A stretch of DNA of 64,000 bases from Calamus simplicifolius (GCA_900491605.1 UESW01004624.1:505036-569035); one strand, 5' to 3'; counted from the first letter of the stretch, positions 43,852 through 55,832 are shown. Made by a program: numbers and translations. Notes: a model not told the origin generated them from the letters alone.

Positions 43852-46157
43852 ATCGAGGTGGGGAATACTTAAGCCATGAGTTCTTAGAATATTTGAAGGA
43901 GAATGAGATTCTCTCTCAGTGGATTCCTCCTGGTATGCCATAGCATAATGGTATCAGAAAGGAGAAATCGCACATTATTAGATATGGTGCGATCAATGAT
44001 GAGCCTTGCAAATCTTCAAAAATGTTTTGGGGTTATGCCCTACAAACAACCGAATACACTCTCAACCGAGTTTCGTCTAAGTCGGTCAGTTCCACTCCCT
44101 ATGAGATATGGTGTGGAAAGAAATCAACCCTTAGTCATCTAAGGATTTGGGGTTGCTACGCTTATGTAAAGCGTAATGAGTCGGACAAGCTAGGAGCTAG
44201 ATTCAACAAGTGTAATTTTGTAGGGTATCCTAAAGAAATAAAAGGATACTACTTTTACCACCCACTTGAGCAAAATATTTTTGTCTCAAGGCATGCCATA
44301 TTCCTAGAGAATAGACTTTTCTAAGAAATAGTAGTGGGAGAAATATTGAGATTAGTGAAACTCAAGAACCACAAATTGACACAGACCGATTAGATGACAT
44401 GGAGCAAATGTTAAATGCAGCGAGAGTTGAGCAGGAGACTCAACTCACATTTAGACAATTTTTACGTGAGCCTCTATCAGAAATGATAGAGCAACAGGTA
44501 GCTCCAAGTACGCATCAGCTACGTAGGTCTAGTAGAACACATCATATTCATGAGAGATATGGATTTCTTATAGAAGATGATGAGCCTACTAACTACAAGG
44601 AAACAATTTGTGACATTGACTCCAAGAGATGGCTTGAAGCCATGAAGTCTGAAATAGACTCCATGTACGACAACCAAGTATGAACTTTGGTTGATCCACC
44701 TGAAGGGATAAAACTCATTGGGTGCAAATGGGTCTTCAAGAAGAAGACTGACATGGATGGTAATGTGATTACCTATAAGGCGAGTCTAGTTGTAAAAGGT
44801 TACAAGTAAAGGCAAATTGTTGACTTTGATGAAACCTTTTCTCCTGTAGCCATGCTTAAGTCCATAAGGATTTTGCTTGCGATTGCAGCCTATTACAATT
44901 ATGAGATATGACAAATGGATGTCAAGACCGCCTTCCTAAATGGTGATTTAGTGGAGGATGTGTATATGACACAACCTGAGAGTTTTGAGTCCATTAATTC
45001 TCAAAAGGTATGTCAGCTGCAAAGGTCCATTTATGGACTTAAGCAAGCCTCTAGAAGTTTGAACATCCATTTTGATGAAACAATCAAAAAGTTTGATTTT
45101 ATCAAAAATGAGAATGATCCATGTGTATAAGAAGGTTAGTGTGAGTGTTATTGTTTTCCTAATATTATATATAGATGACATATTATTGATAGGGAACAAT
45201 GTATCCTTGCTGCAAGAAGTGAAGGATTGGTTGTCCAGCAAGTTCTCCATGAAAGATTTGGGAGAAGCAGCCTATATACTGGGTATTAAGATCTATAGAG
45301 ATATGTTTAGGAGGTTGCTTAGATTGTCCCAATCAATGTACGTACATAGATAAATTGCTAAAATGGTTTAGCATGGAGGAATCCAAGAAGGGATTCCTGC
45401 CGGTATCGCATGGGATACATATCTCCAAGGACATGAGTCCTAAGACCCAAATGGAGAGAGAGCACATGAATATGATTCCATATGCCTCAGCAATCGGATC
45501 CATCATGTATGCGATGCTATGTACGAGACCTGATGTTTCTTATGCATTGAGTATCACTAGTAGATACCAAGCAAAGCCTGGTGAGAAACATTGGATGGCC
45601 GTCAAGAATATCCTTAAGTACTTACGAAGGACTAAGGATATGTTATTGGTTTATGGAGGACTCGAACTCATAGTTTAGGGTTATACGGATTCTAGTTTTC
45701 AGTCTGATAAAGATGATTATAAATCTCAATCAGGCTATGTCTTTATACTCAATGGCGGTGCAGTCAGCTAGAAGAGTTCCAAGCAGGAGATGACTGCCGA
45801 CTCTACGACCGAAGCCGAGTACATCACAGCATCAGATGCAGCCAAAGAAGCAGTTTGGATCAAAAAGTTCATCAATGAACTTGGTGTGGTTCCAAGCATT
45901 GCTGATCCAGTACACTTATATTGTGATAACAATTGAGCTATTGCGCAAGCTAAGGAGCCAAGGTCTCATCAGAGGTCCAAACATGTACTCAGGAGATACC
46001 ATGTAATTAGAGAGATTATTGGTAGAAATGATGTAAAAATGAATGAGTTTTCACTGAGGATAATGTAGCTGATCCGCTCACTAAAGCCATGCCACAGCAG
46101 AAGCATTATAATCATGTTAAGTCACTCGGTATTAAATACATGGGTGAATGGCTCTAG
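43852..46157 (+). pseudogene. Ty1/copia pol: integrase end, reverse transcriptase, RNase H
   Basis: Starts mid-integrase at RGGEYLSHEFLEYLKENEIL, then YEIWCGKKSTLSHLRIWGCY and NFVGYPKEIKGYYFYHP. RT follows with MDVKTAFLNGDLVEDVYM, IYGLKQASRS and the active-site YIDD in LILYIDDILLIGNN (about 45160), then the tRNaseH-like end EEYIT-type TEAEYITASDAAKEAVW, LYCDNN and NVADPLTKAMPQQ. The last frame ends MGEWL then TAG at 46157. Many stops and frame changes. Gag, protease and the 5' LTR are missing. Confidence 0.92.
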
Positions 46158-46171
46158 TGCAAGTGGAAGAT
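46158..46171 (+). promoter_or_regulatory. Copia polypurine tract
   Basis: Purine-rich AAGTGGAAGAT just before the LTR start TGTTAGTG, the usual copia arrangement. Confidence 0.75.
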
Positions 46172-46741
46172 TGTTAGTGTATGCCTTAGATCTAATTGGA
46201 TTTAATGTTGTATACATTCTATGAATACAAATCAAATAAAATAGTTTCTTTATCTATCTAGATATCTTTTATTTATATATTTGTCTATGAGATAAAGTAC
46301 AAAAGAATGTGAACCGTGCATATAGAATTTGTAATAGAGATTATAAATTGTGAGATCTAAATTGCATGTTATGGTTTGATTCTTTAAACTTTCTTAATCG
46401 ATGTGTAGATGAGACTGGACACCATCGAACACCGTGAGACTGGCACACATTGCATATCCTCACCCTTGGGGTGAGCAGCTGATTTCACAAGCTGAAGTAT
46501 GAAGATACTTGGATAGGTGTGTGGATGCTCATTATTGTAACGACGCATTGGATGACCCATACAGAGATCCATATGGATATTCTATATAGTGTCGATGGTT
46601 GATATCTAATGATGGTGGTATGAGTGATCCTTTGACTTGAGATCTTCATTGCATCTCATGTGTGGAATGTCATGCTTTGACGACATCCAAACATCGCTTT
46701 AGCCACGGGTGGCAAATATGGTATCGATTGGGTATGACATG
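46172..46741 (+). repeat. Copia 3' LTR, first part
   Basis: Starts TGTTAGTGTATGCC. It is interrupted after 46741 by a Tat-like element; the LTR resumes at 54140. It is collinear with the solo LTR at 2143-4519. Confidence 0.92.
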
Positions 46742-47329
46742 TGATGATGCCAAATCACCGGCCTCGAGCGTGCGGTCGCCTCCTCCAGCGAGCTTCTCGC
46801 GCCTGCAAGCAAGTTCCGGGGCCGAAGATTTTGGCGGGGACCCTCCGATGCTCAAGTCAGTGGTCTGGGCATCAGCCGTGAGCTTGAGGAAGCTCGAAAG
46901 AGAAAGAGAGAGAGAGACCCAGAGAAGAGCCTTCTATATGAGCGTTTAGGGGTGTCAAGAGCGTGTTACCTGATCGAGGTCCCTCTTACCCTTTTTATCG
47001 ATGCCTGGAATCCGTGGGCTTTGGACGTGATCTCTTGTCAGAGCATTAATTGATGGCAGTACGGTGGAGCTTACCTCCATGTGCCGTGTCGCGCTGCGGG
47101 CCGCGTCCTGTCAGAGTTGGTGGCTGCAGGGCATGGCCGATCGTTACGGCGCTTTACAGGCGTGTCCCCTACGTCACCTTTTTGGTTGTCTATCCCTCGT
47201 AGAGCATTTGATCATAGAGTGCTTGCATGGCATTGTTCATACCCTTGAATGAGCTTCAGAGAAAGCTGTGGGTGAATACTTGCATGGTACTATTCACCGG
47301 CACTGTTCAATGTCCGAGCCTGAAAGGGG

Positions 47330-48505
47330 TCTCGGGTCTAGGGGTAGGATGTTGTGGATGGACCCCGAGACCGACGGGGGGTCTCGGGGTAGGATGCTGT
47401 GAAAGTACCCCGAGACCGATGGGGGTCTCGGGGTAGGATGATGTTGATGGACCCCGAGACCGACGGGGGGTCTCGGGGCAGGATACTGTGAGTGCACCCT
47501 GAGACCGACGGAGGGTCTCGGGGTAGGATGTCGTGAATGCACCCCGAGACCGATGGGGGTCTCGGGGTAGGATGTTGAGACCGCACCCCGAGACCGACGG
47601 AGGGTCTCGGGATAGGATGCTGTGACCGCACCTCGAGACCGACGGGGGGTCTCGGGGTAGGATGCTGTGAATGCACCCCGAGACCGACGGGGGGTCTCGG
47701 GGTAGGATGTTGTGACCACACCCCGAGACCGACGTGGGGTCTCGGGGTAGGATGATGTGACCGCATCTCGAGACCGACGGGGGTCTTGGGGTAGGATGCT
47801 GTGAATGCACCCCGATACCGATGGGGGGTCTCGGGGTAGGATGTTGTGACCACACCCCGAGACCGATGGGGGTCTCGGGGTAGGATGTTGTGACCGCACC
47901 CCGAGACCGACGGCGGTCTCGGGGTAGGATGCTATGAATGCACCCCGTCGGTCTCGGGATAGGATGCTGTGAATGCACCCCGAGATCGATGGGGGGTCTC
48001 GGGGCAGGATGCTGTGAGTGCACCCCGAGACCGACGGGGGTTCTCGGGGCAGGATACTGTGAGTGCACCCCGAGACCGACGGGGGGTCTCAGGGTAGGAT
48101 GTCGTGAATGCACCCAGAGACCGACGGGGGGTCTCGGGGTAGGATGTTGAGACCGCACCCCGAGACCGACGGAGGGTCTCGGGGTAGGATGTTGTGACCG
48201 CACCCCGAGACTGACGGGGGGTCTCGGGGTAGGATGCTGTGACCGCACCCCGAGACCAACGGGGGGTCTCGGGGTAGGATGCTGTGAATGCACCCCGAGA
48301 CCGATGGGGGGTCTCGGGGTAGGATGTTCTGACCGCACCCCGAGACCGACGGAGGGTCTGGGGTAGGATGTTGTGACCGCACCCCGAGACCGATGGGGGT
48401 CTCGGGGTAGGATGATGTGACCGCACCCCGAGACCGACGGGGTCTCGGGGTAGAATGCTGTGAATGCACCCCGAGACCGACGGGGGGTCTCGGGGTAGGA
48501 TGTTG
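47330..48505. repeat. Array of ~45-bp hairpin units in the 3' LTR (about 25 copies)
   Basis: The unit is ACCCCGAGACC-GACGGG-GGGTCTCGGGGT plus a variable TAGGATG(C/T)TGTGA(A/C)(T/C)GC linker. CCCCGAGACC and GGTCTCGGGG are exact reverse complements around a 6-8-base centre, so each unit is a perfect inverted repeat. Confidence 0.95.
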
Positions 48506-48975
48506 ATGGACCAGGAGGACGAGATGGGCCGGAGCCGATGCCGAGACCGACGCCGAGATGGAATGGGCCATGACCGACCCGAAGGTCGAGGTGGGCCGAA
48601 GCCGACGCCGAGATGGGAATGGGCCGTGATCGACACAGAGGTCGAGGTGGGCCAGAGCCGACGCCGAGACCGACATCGAGATGAAAATGGGCCGGAACTG
48701 ACACGAAGGTCGAGGTGGGCCGGAGCTGACACCGAGATAGAAATGGGCCACGACCGACCCGAAGGTCGAGGTGGGCCGGAGCCGACGCCGAGATAAAAAT
48801 GGGCCCTAACCAACCCGGAGGTCGAGGTGGGCCGGAGCCGACGCCGAGACCGACGTCGAGATGGAAATGGGCCAGGATCGACATGGAGGTCGAGGTGGGC
48901 TGGAGCCGACGCCGAGACCGATGCCGAGATGGAAATGGGCCCCGACCGACCCGGAGGTCGAGGTGGGCCTTGGAG
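48506..48975. repeat. Second LTR array, ~57-60-bp unit
   Basis: Units built from GGTCGAGGTGGGCCGGAGCC, GACGCCGAGA and TGGAAATGGGCC; the same block is at 53586-54070 in the other LTR. Confidence 0.9.
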
Positions 48976-49132
48976 GTCGAAGCGGGGCTCTGTCAGCTTC
49001 CTTCATGGTTCTCTAACGGCGTTGGATCAGCCACATCAGAAGCACCCTCGCCCCGAAGATGAAGCGGGCCTACCCCAGCAAGGCGAAAGGGGCGTTACCT
49101 CCCAAGTGGCTAATCCTCGCCTGATGCAGGGC

Positions 49133-50510
49133 TTAATGCTGGCAGGTGCAGGGCTTCAGGTGCCGACGGGTGTCGGGCTTCATGCTGGCTGGTGCAGGGC
49201 TTCATGTGCCGATGGGTGTCGGGCTTCAGGTGCCGACGGGTGTTGGGATTCAGGTGCCGACGGGTGTCGGGCTTCATGCCTGTCTGGTGCAGGGCTTCGT
49301 GCCTGGCTGGTGCAGGGCTTCAGGTGCCGACGGGTGTCGGACTTCATGCCTGGCTGGTGCAGGGCTTCATGCCTGGCTGGTGCAGGGCTTCAGGTGCCGA
49401 CGGATGTCGGGCTTCATGCCTGGCTGGTGCAGGGCTTCATGCCTGGCTGGTGCAGGGCTTCATGTGCCAACGGGTGTCGGGCTTTAGGTGCCGACGGGTG
49501 TCGGGCTTCAGGTGCCAATGGGTGTCGGGCTTCATGCCTTGCTGGTGCAGGGCTTCATGTGCCGACGGGTGTCAGGCTTTAGGTGCCGATGGGTGTCGGG
49601 CTTCATGCCTGGCTGGTGCAGGGCTTTGTGCCTGGCTGGTGTAGGGCTTCAGGTGCCGACGGATGTCGGGCTTCATGCCTGGCTGGTGCAGGGCTTCATG
49701 CCTGGCTGGTGCAGGGCTTCAGGTGCCGACGGGTGTCGGGCTTCATGCCTGGCTGGTGTAGGGCTTCAGGTGCCGACGGGTGTCGGGCTTCATGCCTGGC
49801 TGGTGCAGGGCTTCATGTGCCGACGGGTGTCGGGCTTCAGGTGCTGACGGGTGTCGGGCTTCATGCCTGGCTAGTGTAGGGCTTCGTGCATGGCTGGTGC
49901 AGGGCTTTAGGTGACGACGGGTGTCGGGCTTCATGCCTGGATGGTGCAGGGCTTTGTGCCTGGCTGGTGTAGGGCTTTAGGTGCCGACGGTTGTCGGGCT
50001 TCATGCCTGGCTGGTGCAGGGCTTCATGTGCCGATGGGTGTCGGGCTTCAAGTGCCGACGGGTGTCGGGCTTCATGCCTGGCTGGTGCAGGGCTTCATGC
50101 CTGGCTGGTGCAGGGCTTCAGGAGCCGACGGGTGTCGGGCTTCATGCCTGGCTGGTGCAGGGCTTCATGTGCCGACGGGTGTCGGGCTTCAGGTGCCGAC
50201 GGGTGTCGGGCTTCATGCCTGGCTGGTGCAGGGCTTCGTGCCTGGCTGGTGCAGGGCTTCAGGTGTCGATGGGTGTCGGGCTTCATGTCTGGCTGGTGCA
50301 GGGCTTCGTGCCTGGCTGGTGCAGGGCTTCAGGTGCTGACGGTGTCGGGCTTCATGCCTGGCTGGTGCAGGGCTTCATGGGCCGACGGGTGTTGGGCTTC
50401 AGGTACCGACGGGTGTCGGGCTTCATGCCTGGCTGGTGCAGGGCTTCGTGCTTGGCTGGTGCAGGGCTTTAGGTGCCGACGGGTGTCGAGCTTCATGCCT
50501 GGCTGGCCCA
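49133..50510. repeat. Two-module tandem array (23- and 24-bp modules)
   Basis: Module A CATGCCTGGCTGGTGCAGGG-CTT and module B CAGGTGCCGACGGGTGTCGG-GCTT are strung together about 55 times in changing order (A, AA, B, BB). Both share the GGGCTTCA junction. Confidence 0.93.
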
Positions 50511-51500
50511 GGGCTTTGGTGCCGACCGGGGTCAGGCTTTTGTTGCTGAGAGCCGGTGGTACACCGCTCTGCCAGTGGTACACTGGGCTTCATGCCTGGC
50601 TGGCCCAGGGCTTTGGTGCCGACCGGGGTCGGGCTTCATGCCTGGCTGGCCTAGGGCTTTGGTGCCGGCGCTTGGGGCCGACCGGGGCCATCCCTGCTGG
50701 ACCCGGACTTTTGTTGCTGAGAGCCGATGGTACACCGCTCTGCCAGTGGTACACTGGGCTTCATGCCTGGCTAGCCCAGGGCTTTGGTGCCAAACGGGGT
50801 CTGGCTTCATGCCTGGCTGGCCCAGGGCTTTGGTGCCGGCGCTTGGGGCCAGCCGGGGCCGTCCCTGTTGGACCCGGGCTTTTGTTGCTGAGAGCCGGTG
50901 GTACACCGCTCTGCCAGTGGTACACTGGGCTTCATGCCTGGCTGGCCCAGGGTTTTGGTGCCGACCGAGGTCGGGCTTCATGCCTAGCTGGCCCAGGGCT
51001 TTGGTGCCGGCGCTTGGGGCCGGCCGGGGCCGTCCCTGCTGGACCCGGGCTTTTGTTGCTGAGAGCCGATGGTACACCGCTCTGCCAGTGGTACACTGGG
51101 CTTCATGCCTGGCTGGCCCAGGTCTTTGGTGCCGACCGGGGTCGGGCTTTTGTTGCTGAGAGCTGGTGGTACACCGCTCTGCTAGTGGTACACTAGGCTT
51201 CATGCCTGGCTGGCCTAGGGCTTTGGTGCCGACCGGGGTCGGGCTTCATGCCTGGCTGGCCCAGGGCTTTGGTGCCGGCTCTTGGGGCCGGGCTTAGAGT
51301 ACCGGCGCTTGGGGTCGATCGAGGTCTTCCTGCTGGACCCAGGCTTTGTTGCTGAGTGGTACACCGCTCTGCCAGTGGTACACTAGGCTTCATGCCTGGC
51401 TAGCCCAGGGCTTTGGTGCCGACCGGGGTCAGGCTTCATGCCTGACTGGCCCAGGGCTTTGGTGCCGGCGCTTGGGGCCGGCCGTCCCTGCTGGACCAGA
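50511..51500. repeat. Tandem array of a ~170-bp unit
   Basis: TTTTGTTGCTGAGAGCC recurs at about 50538, 50711, 50881, 51052 and 51149; each unit also holds GTGGTACACCGCTCTGCCAG and GGCCCAGGGCTTTGGTGCCG. It grades into the module array on its left. Confidence 0.9.
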
Positions 51501-51983
51501 GCCGGTGGTACACGCTGTGGTGATGGGGCTTTGGTGTGCTTGGCTGGCCCAGCTTTGGTGCTGACCGCTCTGGTGGTGGGCAGGGCTGCCTCGGCTGGCC
51601 CGGTGGGGGCTTTGGTGTCGACCGGGGTCGGCTTGCCTGGCTGGCGAGAGCCGAGGGTCTTCCCTGCTCCCCAGTGGTGCGCCTGGCTATTCCGAATGCC
51701 TGGCTGGAGGGCATTGCTGGTTCTGATGGTTTCTGCCAATGCCTGGCTGGCCCAGGGCTTTGGTGCTGATCGGGCTTCATGCCTGGCTGGCCCAATGCAT
51801 TCTTCCCTGCTGGACCCGGCTTTTTGTACGCCCAAGCGAGGTTGGCCTTGGATGTTGAGCACTTCCGCCCGCTGGTGGTCTGCCCCCCAGGGAGTCATGT
51901 TAGTCAGATTGGAAGTGTCGTTGTCCTTACTTGGGCCCTTTCTCGCATTGGAGGCCAGGACGAGATGTCTGGCCGGGAAGAAG

Positions 51984-52730
51984 CTAGAAACCGGACAAAG
52001 CTGGAGTCTGTTGAGGAAAGCCCCGATAGTTGGTGGTCATTGAAGATGAGAGGCCGGGAGAGTCCACTGAGGGTGGACGATTTGGAGAAGATGTTGCTTG
52101 TGAGGCACCTTTGCCTAGCTCTTTCTTTGAAGAGATTGATTGCCCTCGGTGCAGAAGCTTGAGAGCAGCTAGAACGAAATCCGTAAAAGGTCCTAGGCTC
52201 GGTTTGGCTCTCGGCTTACTACCACCAGAAATTGACATGCCCATAAATCCTTGAGGTGACGAATAATGTCTCAAGTTCATCCCTTTTAGAAATTATTCTT
52301 CGACCCATGCTGCAGTCCGCCTCTGGTTGATTGTTGAGCCTTTGAGTGAGCTCTCCTAGCCGTTGGTGTTGTTTGTCCAGACGCTTCTTCACCTTAGGTT
52401 TAAGATCTTTCCCAGATGGCTCAGAAGATGAGTGATGAGAGGAGTGGCAGCTTGAGCGGGGGGTAGGAGACTGCAGTTTCTTGAAAGCTTTGCTTCTGCA
52501 GCTCATGAACTGCTGCACTGAAGGCTTGAACTTGCTGACTGAAGATAGCCAGCTGGGGCTGGTGGTGAGTGAGGAGCAGAGAGAATGATCCCTTGTTGCT
52601 CAGTGTGACATGGATGCCCCCCGGCGTGATTGGTGAGGACCTTCCGGACGTGCATCACCACCAAAGGCTTGACGCTGCCCCCCGGCGTAGCTGGTGGAGA
52701 CCTCTTGCGCACGGGTCATCACCATTGTTT
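51984..52730 (-). pseudogene. Gag-like leader remnant of the nested element
   Basis: Minus-strand open stretches, including LDKQHQRLGELTQRLNNQPE after a Ser/His-rich part, occupy the place where gag starts in Tat-type elements. Charged, low-complexity and broken; I cannot match a specific domain. Confidence 0.4.
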
Positions 52731-52782
52731 AAAAGCTCGGGGAAAGAGGAGTTGTCGACTACCGATTCAAATCTCTCTTATT

Positions 52783-52802
52783 CCCCCCTTCCTGGCGCGC
52801 CA
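52783..52802 (-). promoter_or_regulatory. Primer-binding site of the nested element
   Basis: On the minus strand TGGCGCGCCAGGAAGGGGGG follows the LTR end CATCA after three bases (GAT). The tRNA it pairs with is not identified. Confidence 0.65.
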
Positions 52803-52805
52803 ATC

Positions 52806-54139
52806 TGATGATGCCAAATCACCGGCCTCGAGCGTGCGGTCGCCTCCTCCAGCAAGCTCCTCGCGCCTGCAAGCAAGTCCCGGGGGCCGGAGATTCCGAT
52901 AGGGACCCTCCGACGCTCAAGTCAGTGGTCTGGGCATCAGCCGTGAGCTTGAGGAAGCTCGAAAGAGAAAGAGAGAGAGAGAGACCCAGAGAAGAGCCTT
53001 CTCTGTGAGCGTTTAGGGGTGTCAAGAGCGTGTTACCTGGTCGAGGTCCCTCGGGGTGCAAGCAAGTCTCGGTGGCAGTGATGCTGTGAGTGCACCCTGA
53101 CGACCGACGGGGGGTCTCGGGGCAGAGATACTGCATGGTACTGTGCACCCTGAGACCGACGGGGGGTCTCGGGGTAGGATGTCGTGAATGCACCCCGAGA
53201 CCGACGGGGGGTCTCGGGGTAGGATGTTGAGACCGCACCCCGAGACCGACGGAGGGTCTCGGGGTAGGATGTTGTGACCGCGCCCCGAGACCGACGGGGG
53301 GTCTCGGGGTAGGATGCTGTGACCGCACCCCGAGACCGATGGGGGGTCTCGGGGTAGGATGCTGTGAATGCACCCCGAGACCGACGGGGGGTCTCGGGGT
53401 AGGATGTTGTGACCGTACCCCGAGACCGACGGGGGTCTCGGGGTAGGATGTTGTGAATGCACCCCGAGACCGACGGCGGTCTCGGGTAGGATGATGTGAC
53501 AGCACCCCAAGACCGATGGGGGTCTCGGGGTAGGATGCTGTGAATGCACCCCGAGACCGACGGGGGGTCTCGAGGTAGGATGTTGATGGACCAGGAGGTC
53601 GAGATGGACTGGAGCCGATGCCGAGACCGATGCCGAGATGGGAATGGGCCGTGATCGATCCGGAGGTCGAGGTGGGCCGAAGCCGACGCCGAGATGGGAA
53701 TGGTCCGTGACCGACACGGAGGTCGAGGTGGGCCGGAGCCGACGCCGAGACCGACGTCAAGATGGAAATGGTCCAGGACCGATACGGAGGTCGAGGTGTG
53801 CCGGAGCCGACGCCGAGACCGCCGAGACCAACGCCGAGATGGAAATGGGCCGCGACCGACCCGGAGGTCGAGGTGGGCCGGAGCCAACACCGAGACTGAC
53901 GCCGAGATGGAAAAGGGCCCCGACCGACCCGGAGGTCGAGGTGGGCCAGAGCCGATGCCGAGACCGACGTCGAGATGGAAATGGGCCAGGACTGCACGGA
54001 GGTCGAGGTGGGTCGGAGCTGACGCCGAGATGGAAATGGGCCCCGACCGACCCGGAGGTCGAGGTGGGCCTTGGAGGTCAAAGCGGGGCTCTGTCAGCTT
54101 CCTTCACGGTTCTCTAACGGCGTTGGATCAGCCACATCA
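52806..54139 (-). repeat. 5' LTR of the nested element
   Basis: 1334 bp. Contains the shared box at about 52912 (GGACCCTCCGACGCTCAAGT), a hairpin-unit array (53086-53585) and a second array (53586-54070). Confidence 0.9.
53086..53585. repeat. Array of ~45-bp hairpin units in the 5' LTR (about 11 copies)
   Basis: Same unit as 47330-48505 but fewer copies. Confidence 0.95.
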
Positions 54140-55475
54140 ACATGAAGCATGAAGATGGTGTTTGATCAAGACAAGATTCATCTCCCTTGATAGAAAGGGT
54201 TATATCCCACGGCCACTTGATGGATTAAATTAATTGTTAAATCCTTACAAGATTGAGTTGGAATTCAAAATGGTTTCAAAGTTCTAATTCATATGAGTTA
54301 ATTTTTTCTAAGATCAAGTAAACAAAGATCAATTACAGGGTTAACACATTTCATACCACTGATGATCTGGGATATGTGATAAAAGGATTTGATCATACGG
54401 TAACCGTTCATGGATAGGTGTTGTTGATGGTCACATCAACAAAACCTTTAGCAGTTGGGTGGTCATGATGCTTTACTAGAGGCCTCTCATGATCTATAAT
54501 CATGTTGTTGACTTGGACAAAGAGTTGTCCAATCATTCCTAGGGTCTATGATTAGGACATGATTATTGCCAACATGTTAAAGGACCTAATGGGTCACACG
54601 CATTAAGGAGAATTTTGGATGAATTAAAATGAGAATTAAATTAGATTTAATTCAGATAAGATGATCAATTAAATAATTGGGTAAGACCCAATTTAAAGAA
54701 GATAAAATAATAATGGATATGATCCATTATAGTAGAAGGAATGTTAAGGAGAAATTATTTGTGTATATGATGAACAAATAATTAGATACCCAAATATGAC
54801 TTGATCCATATGATGGATGGCTCTGATTATTCGGGTATGGATGAAAAATCTCAGCCATATGAAGATGGAATCATACCCATGGGATGAGGCATGATGAATC
54901 TCTACAGTTCGATGATGAACATGTACATATTGGGGTATATAGTTATAAGATAACTAACTCCTAATTTCAAAGGCTAAGATTGTGATACTTGGATTAATAT
55001 TACGGGAGTTTCTTCTGTTTCCTTGGATTAACGTTACCATGAAAAGAGGTCTCTTCTGTTTCCGTGGATTAACGTTACCATGAAAAGATGTCTCTTCTTC
55101 TTCCTTAGAATGTTTCTTTCTCTCCCTCTCTCTATAAATATGGTTTCTTAAGAGGAGTGAGCGTGAGAGGAAAAAGATTAGATTTTCGAAGATATTTCTA
55201 TAAAGGGATTCAAGAGGCGCTAACACCCCTCTCTCCCTAAGTGTCATCTTCAGTCTTCATCCACTACGTGGACAGCTAGTGGCAGAGGATTCACCGGCTT
55301 CATCCTTTTCTACATAGATAAAGGATTCAGGTATAAATAAATCTAATATTTTAGATTTTATTTGTAATTTAATGAATCTGTTCCTAAGGATACTGGGCAT
55401 CTGAGAATTTTGTATTATATCTTCTGCTATGTTTTCATGAATATGATTCATATCTAGAATACATAATTCTCAACA
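54140..55475 (+). repeat. Copia 3' LTR, second part
   Basis: Resumes with ACATGAAGCATGAAGATGG, the first five bases being the target duplication. It has a TATA-like CTCTATAAATATGG at about 55130 and ends TTCTCAACA at 55475, the complement-like partner of the TGTTAG start. The whole LTR without the insertion would be about 1.9 kb. Confidence 0.88.
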
Positions 55476-55799
55476 CTATTGGCAATGTAAAACCTGTTAC
55501 TTCAGATTTTTTTTTTTGAGGAATTGTACTTCAGATTTCTAGTTGCTCCATCAGTTGGTAGTGGCCATCACGGACTCATCAATACTAGAAAGCAGAAAAC
55601 TATGTCAATCAAGGACTCATATTTTATTAATTTTAATAATTTTATATAATAAGATATTGAAGTATAATATTGTTGCAATATGAGGAAATAAACTATAAGT
55701 AAATTTGATTTGGTCTTATAAAAGGGGTTTATGTTCCAAATCTCATGGTGAGCCCCATCCCTTCCCACCCGCAGTCAAACCCAAAATCCCTCTTGTTTT

Positions 55800-55832
<33 letters not shown>

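Larger units (their letters stand above)
46742..49039 (-). repeat. 3' LTR of the nested element
   Basis: 2298 bp with the same ends as the other LTR. The extra length is a longer hairpin-unit array plus a unique stretch at about 46990-47320. Confidence 0.9.
46742..54139 (-). mobile_element. Nested non-autonomous Tat-like LTR element (LARD-like), 7.4 kb
   Basis: Flanked by ACATG on both sides (46737-46741 and 54140-54144). Both LTRs begin TGATGATGCC and end AGCCACATCA in plus-strand terms. On the minus strand a primer site follows the 54.1-kb LTR, so the element reads right to left. The internal part (49040-52805) is almost wholly tandem repeats plus a small gag-like remnant; no protease, RT or integrase is found. 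It must have been mobilised by another element's proteins. Confidence 0.88.

Noticed and set aside
47307..48884. 525-codon open frame on the minus strand
   Set aside because: Translation of the 45-bp hairpin array and adjacent repeats (unit is a multiple of three). All frames on both strands are open in places; no domain.
47330..50510. CRISPR-like regular repeats
   Set aside because: Units are contiguous with no unique spacers, lie in LTRs and internal DNA of a retroelement in a plant genome, and no cas genes exist.
49991..51196. 401-codon open frame (repeated CLAGAGL-type peptide)
   Set aside because: Low-complexity translation of the module array; no start context or homology.
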